Below the pieces are notes generated by a model that worked only from the letters and a program-made list of their open reading frames with translations, did no database searches and was not told the DNA's origin. DNA of 64,000 nucleotides from Pteria penguin. Its lineage: Eukaryota > Mollusca > Bivalvia > Pterioida > Pteriidae. Location of the stretch: assembly GCA_035048485.1 (NCBI GenBank), contig CM068581.1:4876930-4940929 (forward strand), read 5' to 3'. Numbering within the stretch: position 1 is the first letter of the stretch; each line of letters begins with the position of its first letter. The translations under genes and the position numbers were made by a program. Below are positions 12,501 to 26,200 of this stretch, piece after piece.

Positions 12501-15500
12501 ATACTTCTTTATTGTATCAAAGTATATCGGACAGAGAATTTGATTATACTTCTTTATTTTATCAAAGTATATCGACAGAGAATTTGATTATACTTCTTCA
12601 TTGTATCAAAGTATATCGGGCAGAGAATTTGATTACACTTCTTTATTGTATCAAAGTATATCGGGCAGAGAATTTGATTACACTTCTTTATTGTATCAAA
12701 GTATATCGGTCAGAGAATTTGATTACACTTCTTTATTGTATCAAAGTATATCGGGCAGAGAATTTGATTATACTTCTTTATTGTATCAAAGTATATCAGG
12801 CAGAGAATTTGATTACACTTCTTTATTGTATCAAAGTATATCGGGCAGAGAATTTGATTATACTTCTTTATTGTATCAAAGTATATCGGGCAGAGAATTT
12901 GATTATACTTCTTTATTGTATCAAAATAAATCGGGCAGAGAATTTTTTTTTTTTTTTTTTTATGATTTATTTCAATACAACTAAATACATGTATATCATT
13001 TACATAAAAACAATAGAATTTATCAAAAGATGCAAGTATTTCATATGCATTACAATAATTCTATAACTTGAAACATTATTATTTTTTATATATACATACC
13101 TTTACAATCTAATGATATTACAAATTATGTATGTAAAACAATGTTTGTATATAAAGGTTTTATCAAATAATTAAGTAAATACACTGAAAGACAATAAATC
13201 TCTTGAGAGTTATTTTTATAGAATTATAAAATAACAATTATGTTCTGTTTATCTACCAAAGATTATGCTAAATGATATACAATTACACACAGTATTCACA
13301 TATACACAAAAAGCCACATATCTATCTTAAGTATCCATGTACATAAGCACAAATATATGATTAAAGTGTGACAACTTTGAAAATGATGTTTATACTGAAA
13401 TACATTACATCCCAATTAGCCTTAGCTAATAATTATAAGCATGTACCAATTATCAATATATCTTTATTGATACTTTAGATATACATATTAGTAACCTTTT
13501 CAAAATTATTATAATAAAAAGCTGTAATTATCGTTATCGTAGGCTGAAGTGCAACTCAATTTATGTCAAGAACTGGTATAAATTTATTCCATTCTGTTAT
13601 AAATTTATCATATTTTCCTTTTGTAATAAATATTAGTCTATATACATTATAAACATTCTTTAAGTATATTTTTAATCCGTTTAAAGTTGGTAGCTGTTTT
13701 TGACATTTCATTTTATATATGTAGAATTTTATATTTAATAATACACAACTATCTGCTGAGTTATGGATAGGTCCTAACAAAAAGTTTTGTTTAGTCAAAT
13801 CCATTTCAATAGAGTGCTTTTCAAATTCACTTTGAATTTTAACCAGTAAAGCTTTAATTATATCACAATCCCAGAGAAGATGTTGAATTGTCTCTTTCAA
13901 GATCACAAAATGTACATTGTGGGTTATCAGTAAGTCCCATTTTAAACGCAGATTTATTTGTTGTCAAAATTAAGTGATTTATTCTGTATTGAAACCATTG
14001 TAATTTTGGATCTTTTATTAACTTTAATGATTGGTAAATTATTTTCCAGCTATTCTGGTTAAGTTCTGTAAATTCAGTATGCCATTTTTGCTTGGATGTT
14101 ATAATTACATTTTTTGTCTTTAAAATATTATACATATCACTAATAAAAGTGCATTATAGATTAGTATTGCATTTGTATATGATTTTTTAAAAATGTTTTG
14201 TCAAACTTCACTTTTTCATTATAAAACATGTTCTTTCATTTACCTAATATAAACAGCAAAATACCTGAATTATTTCTATTTCTTTCATTTTTGTTAAATT
14301 AATTTCAAAAATATAAAAAATATATGAGTGTGTACTTATTTATGGAGGGTAGTGTATTTTAGAAAATTTGTTCTAATATCATATTTCTCTATAAATTTTT
14401 CATAAGAATAAAATTTACCATTATGATCAATCATGTCATTTATATATATTATTCCTTTTTCGGACCAATGTTTATAAAATACATTCTCCATTAATCATAA
14501 TATTATTATTCATCCACAATGGACTCTCAGCTAAGTTGTATGTATCTTGAGTTTTATTATTTTGTTTATCTAGCATTTTTTTCCAAGCAGTAAATGTATT
14601 TTCCAAAATTTGTTTTTTCGTGAATTAATCAATTCAGTAATATATTTTTCTCCACATTGTAACAGAAATTTTATATTTACGTTTTGTAATATCAGATTTT
14701 GCCATATACCCTCTGAGTTTACAATTCTTCGAATCCAAGTTAACTTTAATGCCATTATATAAGCTTTTAAATCAATCATATTTAACCCCCCTCTTCTATA
14801 TCCTTAACTATTATATCTCTTTAAATCTTATCATTTTTTGAATTCCAAAGAAAGTTATAAAGAGAGAAGTTCAAACTCTTCAGAAAGTCATTGTCAGGAT
14901 TTGGCAATGAAATAAATAAATGATTAAACTGTGATATTAAAAGCGATTTGATATAGAAATACGTCCTATTACAGATATATTTCTTTTATCCCATTGTTTC
15001 AAAATGGCTTGCATCTTTATCATTTTCTTTCTATAATTTAATTCACATATATTATCCAAGTTTACATCAAAATCTATTCCTAGTAAAGTGAAATTCGATT
15101 TCCCCCAATTTGAGCCCCAATTTTTACAAAGTTTTTCCTACTGTCCTTTTATTTAGCTATCCATATAACTTGTATTTTATCAAAATTGACTTTAAGTCCA
15201 GATATTTTTCATGAAGTATAACGCTCAACTTTTGAGTACACTTCGTATTGGAAGAAGAAGAAGAAACCATTTCAAAATGTTAAGCGAAATATTTAATGAT
15301 TCTTCTGATCCATCAAGTAAAAGGGACGTATCATCTGCATATTGTGAAATTTTATGTTCTACTCTATTTACAGTTATTCCTTTTATTCTTGGATCATTTC
15401 TTACTTTTAAAGACAAAGAATTTGATTATACCTCATAACTGTAACATTGGATGGATTTTTATATCCTTTTTTATAGATTTTTATATCCTTTTTGATTTTT

Positions 15501-18500
15501 TTTTATATCCTTTTTGATAGATTTTTATATCCTTTTGATAGATTTTTATATCCTTTTTGATAGATTTTTATATCCTTTTTGATAGATTTTTATATCCTCT
15601 TTGATAGATTTTTATATCCTTTTTGATAGATTTTTATATCCTTTTTGATAGATTTTTATATCCTCTTTGATAGATTTTTATATCCTTTTTGATAGATTTT
15701 TATATCCTTTTTGATAGATTTTTGCAGATTGGTTACTTTATTATTGTATTTTGTGTATATTTTGTTATGAAATGTGAGGATATAATTACACCCCAACAAC
15801 AAAGTTGTGGGGGGTATACTGGAATCAGGTTGTCTGTCTGTCTGTCATGCCGTCTATCTGTCTGTCAGTAGATGCAATGTTTTCGGGCTCTATAGTGTTA
15901 TCCTTTTCACTTAGAGTCAAGATACCATACATACAAACTCCCCATCGGATGACTATTGATTTTGTGGCAAAGGTCAAAGGTCAAATGTACTGGACATTGA
16001 TACATGTATAGATAAAAGGTTTCTGGGCTCTGTAGTGTTATCCTTTTCTGATAGAGTCAGGGTACCATACATACAGAGTCCCCTTGGGATGAGGATGATC
16101 CCTATTAATTTTGGGGTCAAAATGTCAGAAGTCAAGTATGCTGGACATTGATATAAGTAAATGGTTTCTGGGCTCTATAGTGTTATCCTTTTCACCTAGG
16201 GTCAAGATGCCATTCATACAGACTCCTCATGGGATGAGGGTGATCCCTATTGATTTTGGTTTCAAAAGATTAATGCACTGGACATTGATATAGGTAAATG
16301 TTTTCCGGCTCTCATTGGATTCCCTTTTCACCTTATGATGAACATACAGACTCCCCATGGCACAAAGATAATCCCTACCAATTTCGAAGTCAAAAGGTCA
16401 AAGGTCAAGTGTAATGGACACTGATAAAGCGACATCATTTCTGCTCTCTTACGTGTAAATTTTTTCACTCTGAGTCACCATATCACAGATATGGACTCCC
16501 CAAGGGATGAGGGTGATCCACAGCCCATGCGACGAGGGTGATCCCAAATATGGATTTCGGGGTCAACAAATCAAATGTCAAGTGTACTGGACATTGATAC
16601 AGGTAAATGGTTTCAAGGCTCTCACATGTTTCTCACTTTCAATTTTCTTCAATTCCATACAACAATTTCTCATATATATTGAACCTTTGTCTGACACCTA
16701 AAGGTGTGTGTGTCAATTCCTTCAACAAAGGCCTCTTCTCTTGGATCAACATCATCACAACACACACATCTCTTGAGGAAAGCAACTGCACAGGTTCATA
16801 CTACCCACAACTTCCACTTCTCACTTGGGGTTTAGTCATGCACTTGATCAAAAGAACTATTCTGCTGGCAGGCCCGGGTATTTGAGTCTGCCCCATGGTG
16901 ACAACCATTCTTGTTATTCTTATTTTACAATACATACAACTTTATTTTCAATTATCCAAAGTATCAGAATATGTCATCAAGAATGTGGCTGTAAATACAC
17001 ATACAACATAACTGTAAGATATGAAGTTCTTTAATCTTACTATGCTGTGTTACACGTTATTGTGTTGCCTGTGAAGCAACACAACATAAAGGGGTCACTT
17101 TATCTGTCCGTCTGATAGGAGTCACACTTTATCTGTCTCCATCTGATAGGAGTCACACTTTATCTGTCTCCATCTGATAGGAGTCACACTTTATCTGTCC
17201 ATCTGATAGGAGTCACACTTTATCTGTCCTCTGATAGGAGTCACACTTTATCTGTCCGTCTGATAGGAGTCACACTTTATCTGTCTCCATCTGATAGGAG
17301 TCACACTTTATCTGTCCATCTGATAGGAGTCACACTTTATCTGTCCGTCTGATAGGAGTCACACTTTATCTGTCCTCTGATAGGAGTCACACTTTATCTG
17401 TCCGTCTGATAGGAGTCACACTTTATCTGTTCATCTGATAGGAGTCACACTTTATCTGTCCGTCTGATAGGAGTCACACTTTATCTGTCCCCATCTGATA
17501 GGAGTCACACTTTATCTGTCCGTCTGATAGGAGTCACACATTATTTGTCCGTCTGATAGGAGTCACACTTTATCTGTCCATATGATAGGAGTCACACTTT
17601 ATCTGTCCATCTGATAGGAGTCACACTTTATCTGTCCGTCTGATAGGAGTCACACTTTATCTGTCCTCTGATAGGAGTCACACTTTATCTGTCCATCTGA
17701 TAGGAGTCACACTTTATCTGTCCGTCTGATAGGAGTCACACTTTATCTGTTCATCTGATAGGAGTCACACTTTATCTGTCCGTCTGATAGGAGTCACACT
17801 TTATCTGTCCCCATCTGATAGGAGTCACACTTTATCTGTCCATCTGATAGGAGTCACACATTATTTGTCCGTCTGATAGGAGTCACACTTTATCTGTCCA
17901 TATGATAGGAGTCACACTTTATCTGTCCCTCTGATAGGAGTCACACTTTATCTGTCCGTCTGATAGGAGTCACACTTTATCTGTCCCCATCTGATAGGAG
18001 TCACACTTTATCTGTCCATCTGATAGGAGTCACACATTATTTGTCCGTCTGATAGGAGTCACACTTTATCTGTCCATATGATAGGAGTCACACTTTATCT
18101 GTCCCTCTGATAGGAGTCACACTTTATCTGTTCATCTGATAGGAGTCACACTTTATCTGTCCGTCTGATAGGAGTCACACTTTATCTGTCCCCATCTGAT
18201 AGGAGTCACACTTTATCTGTCCATCTGATAGGAGTCACACATTATTTGTCCGTCTGATAGGAGTCACACTTTATCTGTCCATATGATAGGAGTCACACTT
18301 TATCTGTCCCTCTGATAGGAGTCACACTTTATCTGTCCGTCTGATAGGAGTCACACTTTATCTGTCCCCATCTGATAGGAGTCACACTTTATCTGTCCAT
18401 CTGATAGGAGTCACACATTATTTGTCCGTCTGATAGGAGTCACACTTTATCTATCCATATGATAGGAGTCACACTTTATCTGTCCGTCTGATAGGAGTCG

Positions 18501-21500
18501 CACTTTATCTGTCCATATGATAGGAGTCACACTTTATCTGTCCCTCTGATAGGAGTCACACTTTATCTGTCCGTCTGATAGGAGTCACACTTTATCTGTC
18601 CCCATCTGATAGGAGTCACACTTTATCTGTCCATCTGATAGGAGTCACACATTATTTGTCCGTCTGATAGGAGTCACACTTTATCTGTCCATATGATAGG
18701 AGTCACACTTTATCTGTCCCTCTGATAGGAGTCACACTTTATCTGTCCGTCTGATAGGAGTCACACTTTATCTGTCTCCATCTGATAGGAGTCACACTTT
18801 ATCTGTTCGATTGATAGGAGTCACACTTTTAAATGATAAACATAAGATGACACATGTTCCTTTAAACGATCTAGTTAGTGTATTTCATGTATATATATTA
18901 AGTAAATGTAAAATGATATAAATGTACAAACTTTAACTTGAAAATAACACAAACTTGTTTACTTGTCTTATTTCAGTAAACATGGAAAAACTAAATCCCT
19001 TCCGGGTAGCCCAAGCCTATCTCAAAAAAATGCATTATCCAAATTACCTATTAGAAGGTTTAAGAGAGGAAAGACAGTAGATTATGTATCTTATCATCCT
19101 GTTTTACACAGCAGAAAATCATCACAAAGCTCTGGTAGTAATAGTCCTGTAAATAGTAGAACGCCACAGACGGTATCAGCTGATACAGACCATGTTGGAA
19201 TCAAAGCTAGGAGTAATTATGGCAGGTTGTCAATTGATTTACCAACAGAAAAAGGCAAATATAAGAGTATTAACAAACACATGGTTGAGCATGATATTTC
19301 AAAATCAGCAGAAGATCTGCATTTACAAAGAAGGAAAATGTATTACGAAAGAGATGGAGAAAGCTTGTTCAATGAAAGAGAAAGTGTTACACAAGCTGAA
19401 GGTACATGTATTGAATGTGGGCACTATTCTAGTGATGTTAGTGATGTATATCATAGTGATGCTGATGACGAGTATGAGGAATCAAACTCATCTAGTATAT
19501 TCAGTGGTCTTGATGTCCGAAGCTCATCTGATAGAACAACCTTCTCGCATCTGGACACAGTGTGTGAAGCAGAAAACCAAAATATGTTGAATACTGGCAT
19601 GTCTGTGTTGCAAGATACTCAACACATAGACAGGATTAATCCACAAGATGTGCCTCGCCCCAGCATGCTCTTTCCACAACATACTGACATATTTACTCCA
19701 CAAGACACCCCGCACACTGGCATGTTTATTCCAAATCAATCAGAAACAGCTTTTTCATTTGAAGAAACAGAAGAACATAAAGAATCTATAATAACTAGTA
19801 GTAATAATAACAAAGATAATCTTGCAATCAGTAGAGAAACTGAAAATTGTACAGTATCAAATTCACTTCATATGATGGAGAATGGAGATATTCCTGTTGC
19901 TACGGGCTGTACTGAAGACAGTATGCTGACCCTTTATTCGTCTGGTAGCGATGAGCTGGGTAATCTATCTACCAGCAGCATGTCTATACATGGTCATACA
20001 GATGATCTTATGGCAGCTAAAGCTAGCTCCTCTCATGATGTGTATGGTGCCTGCTGTAGTGGCAAAACATTAGACAGATCCAAACTAAAACTAGATATAA
20101 AAGGTACTTTGAAATTTATCAGTAACCAATGCATGTAATATATCTTTTTGTAAATCAATTACAAGGAAATACAGTAACATTAGTGGTCATAGGTGATTGA
20201 GGTCATAGGTTTGTATATATTAAATTATAAATCAGGTTTTAAAGTCAGAATTGTTTTACTATGTATCGATCTTCAAGATCTGTCAAAGGAAAGGGAAGTT
20301 TTTGAGACTGGTATATTAACATTATCAAAATGCATTCATTATCTCATATTTATTTTCAGCTTTTCACATTATTTTGCCTTGCTTTCTTTTCCTGTGTTCC
20401 TTGTTTCATTTATAATAACAGGTGATTCAGCAATCATCGTTGAATTTAGTATATTTATAATGGGTACAAAAAAAAAAGTTGTAAATATACAGGAAGGCCC
20501 AAAAGAAAATCGCTTGAGTTGAAAGTTATGCTTTTTAATCTCTTGTATGTGAACTATTTTCGTAGTGATGTGTCTGTTGCCTGTCAGTCTGTCTTCTGTT
20601 TCTTAACTTTCACATGTTTGACTTCTTCAGAACATCTAAAGGGATGTTAATGAAACATAATATTGATGACGTGCACACAGTCCCCATCAGGTGTTATTTT
20701 AGACCAGATGTGTCAAGTGAATAATCCAGGGAGGGGCAACATAGGCTCCAGAGGGTACCTTTCTTCAACAAATTTACTTCTCCAGACCCTTAGCATAGAT
20801 CAACAAACAGAGTGCATTAGCGTGATCTAACAGAGTCTTAGGGAATTATGAGAAGATACTTAGGGAATTATGACATATTGTTCTTTTTGTTTCCATTTTA
20901 AGTCAAATCTTTTGCACTTTTTCAGACTTTGTCATTTTTGCATTTTTTCTGGTACATGTAATGTCTTTCATTATATCATGCATTGGCTACTTCATTACAT
21001 TTTAGAGAAATGAATAATTTTTAGATTTCTAATTATTTTCATATATCTAAGACTGAAAAAGGAAGGGGTTATGTTCAAAGAGTGATACAGGTCTATCTTT
21101 GTTAAAATTTACAGGATGTCATATCCATGGTTTACAGCATTCCTTGGATATTGCAGCAACGACTGTTGTAGATTCTATGAGGGCAGAGTTAGAGGAAGAG
21201 ATGTCATGCCTTGAGAATGAGGTGGAAAAAGGTTAGCTTGTTATATTCTTTTAAGTACAAAAGCCTGAAGTCACTAGAAATTGTACCCCTACATCTCTTA
21301 AAAATAGAGTATATAGGATTTGCCTTGTCCAGGCCAAAGGTGTGCCCATTTGTTTGTTTGTCATTGTCCCTTCTGCCCAAAATCTTGTCAAGGCTACAAG
21401 TCACATTGTGATAGATCTTGACCAAACTTCAGAACCTGAGGGTGTGTAATAACCTTGATACATTGTCATGTGACCTATTTCAAGATCACTGCAGAGACAT

Positions 21501-23203
21501 TGCTGAAATCCATGCTGTAAGTCAGTCACATTGTGATAGATCTTGAAGAAACTTCACACAAATAGATACTTTTATGTTTTAATAGGCCAGAGTTGATTGG
21601 AGTTACCTTCCCTGCAGGCCATCTTGTGAGTCAAACTCTGCATAATGAAACCAGATTGATCATTCCTCAAGTCAGTTTCAAAAAGTAGACTTATTGATTA
21701 ACTTAGTTTTAGCTTTATTTTTGCTTTATTTTTTGTCTTGGCTGTAAGTACCGGTAAGTCACTTTGGGATAGATCTTGACCAAAGTTTGCACAAATAATA
21801 CTCTGAATCTGAAGGTGTGTCTTGATCTTGACTAAGGTCATGTGACTTATTTCAAGGATAAGGAGGTGGGGGTATTCTCAGTCTTCTGTAATGACCAGTT
21901 TAGTAACATTTGGTTCAAAATCAGAATTACTTCAAAAGTAATTATGTAGTGATTTCATGAGTAAGGGAATTAGGAAAGGAAATGTGTTGAGAATTTGATA
22001 TTTCCTTTAATAATTGTTTTTCAGAAATGTGTGCGATTCATGAACTCTTCATTTATTCTTCAGCGATACAGAATAAGAAAATTTCTCCTGTACAGAGTCC
22101 TTTCCTTGTTCCTCTTACCCCACAGTCAGAAGCTGCTAAAATCTTAGCTAGGATTGGGGATGAGGTCAAAGATCAGTATGGAAGTCAACTAGATGCTGCA
22201 ATGAGAGAGCTGTTTTATGAAGAGCAGTCCTCTATAACTTACCACAGATTCAAGGAGGTGGCCAAGAGTGTGGTAGATGATAATCTTCCTGGATGGAGGC
22301 AGGCAAGTCAACTTACATCATAAATAGGGTATTTCTTCACGCTGTGCCCTTTTTTCTGCATTATGAATACTGCCTGGTAGGGTATAATTCAATAACGGGG
22401 TTTACAGATCTCCCTTTGATAATAAGGTACATTGCATGGACACCAGAAATTAACTAATTTTTGGTCATGTCTACATTATAATTAGATTCTGAATTAAATA
22501 GAAAGAACTATTAGCATTTTATTGTAAAAAATCATTGATAATTATAAAAGGATATAAAAAATGCAGTGATTATAAAATTGAAAAGTTAATAGGTATGTTT
22601 GATACTAGATGAACTTATCTTTCAACTTAACTTCCTGATATTGAATCTGTGGTTGTAAATATCATGCAAACTAGAAATGTTTCTCTTGAATAAAATAAAA
22701 AATTGTAAGGTGTAGAAGTCATTGTCCTTATGTACAGAGGATGCAGCCTGAGCATTATGTTAACATCATGTTAATGTAAATTTTGCTTTTGTAGTGTGCT
22801 GGGGGACTCTTGAGAGCACAACATTTTGGTAGACATTCATTTAATATCTTGTCTCAAGACTCTGTTATATGCTCAACTATCTTCCTAAATTGCCTATTTT
22901 AGTTTAGTAATATAAAACTATACTCATTTATTGAAATTCTTGAAAGGAATTACAAAAAGTAAGTTCTTAATTATTATTATGATAAATATAAAACTTTCCA
23001 CTTTTGTAATTCAAAAGTGTTATATATTTATAATTCCTTCACTTTACGCGGCCGTGTTGTCATGCATACGATTAGCTAATGATTGGCTATTAAAGCTCTA
23101 TTTTTGTGGAGTTTGGGTAGCTCAGTTGGTTAGACGGTCGCATGACAGCTAGGTGATTCGGTACCAAAGGTCGTGGGTTCGAGTCCTGTCGTGGAACGTG
23201 TGC

Positions 23204-23294
<91 letters not shown>

Positions 23295-26200
23295 AAAAGA
23301 AGAATGATAAACTTAAGGTTTAAATTAACAAATTGATATAAATATTTGGAAAACATATTGTACATAGATATCTTAAAACTTTTTTATAATTACATGATTG
23401 TATATTTGTGGATTGCTGCTGGGGGTATCCCATGAAGGCAGACTCACCGAATAACTGACCATTAAATATTCTTGTATTTTCTATATGTTAATATTTGATC
23501 TGTCATAATTTAACTAGACCCTCATGTGCTAGTAGGCCTTCACGGGCTAGTGTTTTCTTCATCATAAGAACTTTCCTTCTTCATGTATCAAGTAAATGTC
23601 AAAAAATTGACTTGAAATAATTCATTTGAATGGTAATCTGGCACTTATAGGGTACTTAGTGCGTATAAAATTGCTTCACTATTTGTATCATCAAATAGTC
23701 ACATAACATGCCATTACAAAGAAAATCACCATAGAGAATATGATTTATAGGTCACTTAAGCCTTTGAGCCAAAGACTGAAGTGAGCTATAGTCATAGTGT
23801 GCTGTTCTTCCATCATCTGTAAACTTTTCATACTTTTGACTTCTTCAGAACTGGAGGAGGGATTTTTATCAACTTGGTAGGATATGAAGTACTCAAGGTC
23901 CTCTTTGAGTGCTATCGTTTTTCAGCCGGAGCTTTCTGTCAAAGGATTGATCCAGGGCAGGGCAGCATTGGCCGCAGAGGGTACCTACCCTGATTTGAAA
24001 ATCTTCTTCTTTAGGATGGCTACCTTGATCATAAAACTGAGTATAACTGTGTGATATATAAGCCAAAGGCTGTCTGAAGAAGTGTTGTTTTTGTTTTTGT
24101 TCCATTCCAAATTCACACTTTTGGAGTTTTTTTGGACATCTTTTTGGACTTGTGTTACTTTTTTAATCATTCCCAGGCAATTTCTTAGAATTCCTTATAT
24201 GTTGCTTATAATGCATTGATTTTATTGCATTTTACCTGATTTTATTGTAAAAATGTATAAGAAATGAAGATAGAATAATAATTTACAGGATTTTTATATA
24301 CCTGCATTAAAATGTGAGTATATTATGCTATACTGCTGATACTACTGTCCACCTATCTGTCCATCGCCACAATCTTGTCTGAGGCCGGTGTGGCCTAGTG
24401 GATAAGGTGCTCGGCTCGTGATCAAGAGATCCCAGGTTCGACTCCCTCCCTGGGCACACCGGAGTTCTGTCTTTTGGATGAGACAGTAAAAACCGAGGTC
24501 CCGTGTCATGGTACATGTGGCATGTTAAAGATCCCTCACTGCCTCGGATGGGTCTGTTGCAAAGGTCTAAATTTGTATGCAATGCATCAGGCAGATGCTG
24601 TCACCATATACGTGAAATAATCGTGGAGTGACAGGTACAAATGTTTCTGTGGGCACTGGTGGTATATGAAAGGGTCTGACTTAAAGTTGCGCACCTAGGA
24701 TTCAAACTGGGGTTTGACCCCTGGTGTAGGAAAATTTTGAGATTCCAAAAAGTTGTCCATTCTTTAACCAAGTCAGATACAAATGGTTTAATGGTGATTT
24801 ACTATTTATAATACACTATATTTGCAAATTCAGGCCCACTAATTGCAATTAAAGGCATATACTTGCATGCATGTATTACAATATGTCATAATATTATGAG
24901 ATAAATGCTTTAAGCATAAAGAAGTATGACATGATGTAGATATATATTTACATAGTTTGAGTATAATAGGATATTAAATTATTACTTGGGCAAATTTCAT
25001 ATTTCGAATATAAATTTTCCCAACACCATCAAGAGTGCATTTTGATTCAGAATTGAGAATATATAGCATTTCATTCTTATGCCTCCACCGGCTATGGCAG
25101 ATGGCATTAAGTTTTTTCTTTGTCGGTCTTTCCATCCTTCTGTCCTTTCATCCTTCTGTCCTTCTGTCACACATTGGTTTCCGGATGATAACTCAAGTAC
25201 CTTTCAAAAGATTCAAACCGAATTTGAATATATGCTTACTTATGAGGAGAGGAAGAATCCTTTTGATTTTGGGGCCAAATGGTCAAAGTTGCAGCTGATG
25301 AATATAGACTGTAATTATTGGTTTCTGAATGATAACTCCAGTACCTTTCACTACTTGAAACTCTCTTGATTTTTGGGTCAAAAGGTCAAAGATCAAGGCC
25401 ACAGCTGATGAAAATAGACTGTAATTATTTGTTTCTGAATGATAACTCAATGTATTTGGAAATTGCGTTCAATATTTTAAAATTCAGTTTTATTCCTTTA
25501 CTCTTAAGGGTTTTATTTAATTCTAAATATTTTATTTGCACATTAAAATTTTTTTTATATTTAAATATATAATGTATGTAGTGATTCTCCTTTAATTCTC
25601 TCTCTATATATGTTAATATAAGTTTTAAAATGTAAGCAAGCAATGTGGCCGTCAAGGGTGTTCTTGCAGCAGTCAAGCGTGTTCTTGCAGCAGTCAAGCG
25701 TGTTAACGCTGTTTTGAAATTAAGTTCACGTGGAAATCTGCGTTAACACAAACACGTGTGCTCAGCAGTCCTGAGCGCACGAAGAAAGCCAACTTCACAT
25801 TAATACAGTGTTAACATAATGTTATGTTAGGACTGCACTTCATTGTGAATCTTGTTTTCAGATAATTCATAAATATGATGTCATAAATGTGAATGGAAAA
25901 CACATTATTAAACATAAAACAATAAAGTGGTATGTAATATGTGACAAAATGTTTCCATAATTTCTTGTAAATTAAATGCATATCGTACATAAAGAAATTT
26001 TAGCATGTGTCTATGTATATGTAAAAAGTTATCTTCATGAAAATACACTAAAAGTCCTTTGAATAAAGTGTTTTGTCTTGAAGGGTAATTTGATTGAGAG
26101 TAATTCTATTTGAATTCAGTAATCTGCACACTTAACATATTCAGTTATTGTGTTTTTTGAACAGGTGGCCTTATTGTTGGTTTATGGTCAACGGGCAGCC

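Noticed and set aside
12162..13066. Long + strand frames of 15-residue repeats (SISGREFDYTSLLYQ-like), and minus-strand frames
   Set aside because: They are open only because the 45-bp unit lacks stops in several frames. There is no splice or start context, and frames switch at a one-base deletion.
17093..18829. CRISPR-like array of 29-bp repeats
   Set aside because: There are no unique spacers of regular length; the units are directly adjacent with short variant linkers, in an animal intron.
19192..19739. Other-frame ORFs over the long BCL2L13-like exon
   Set aside because: They are shadows; only the 18977-20103 frame fits both splice phases and links to conserved exons.
23111..23198. Functional tRNA gene
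   Set aside because: The A and B boxes are good, but the spacing is long, no T-run terminator follows and a TA run starts at once.
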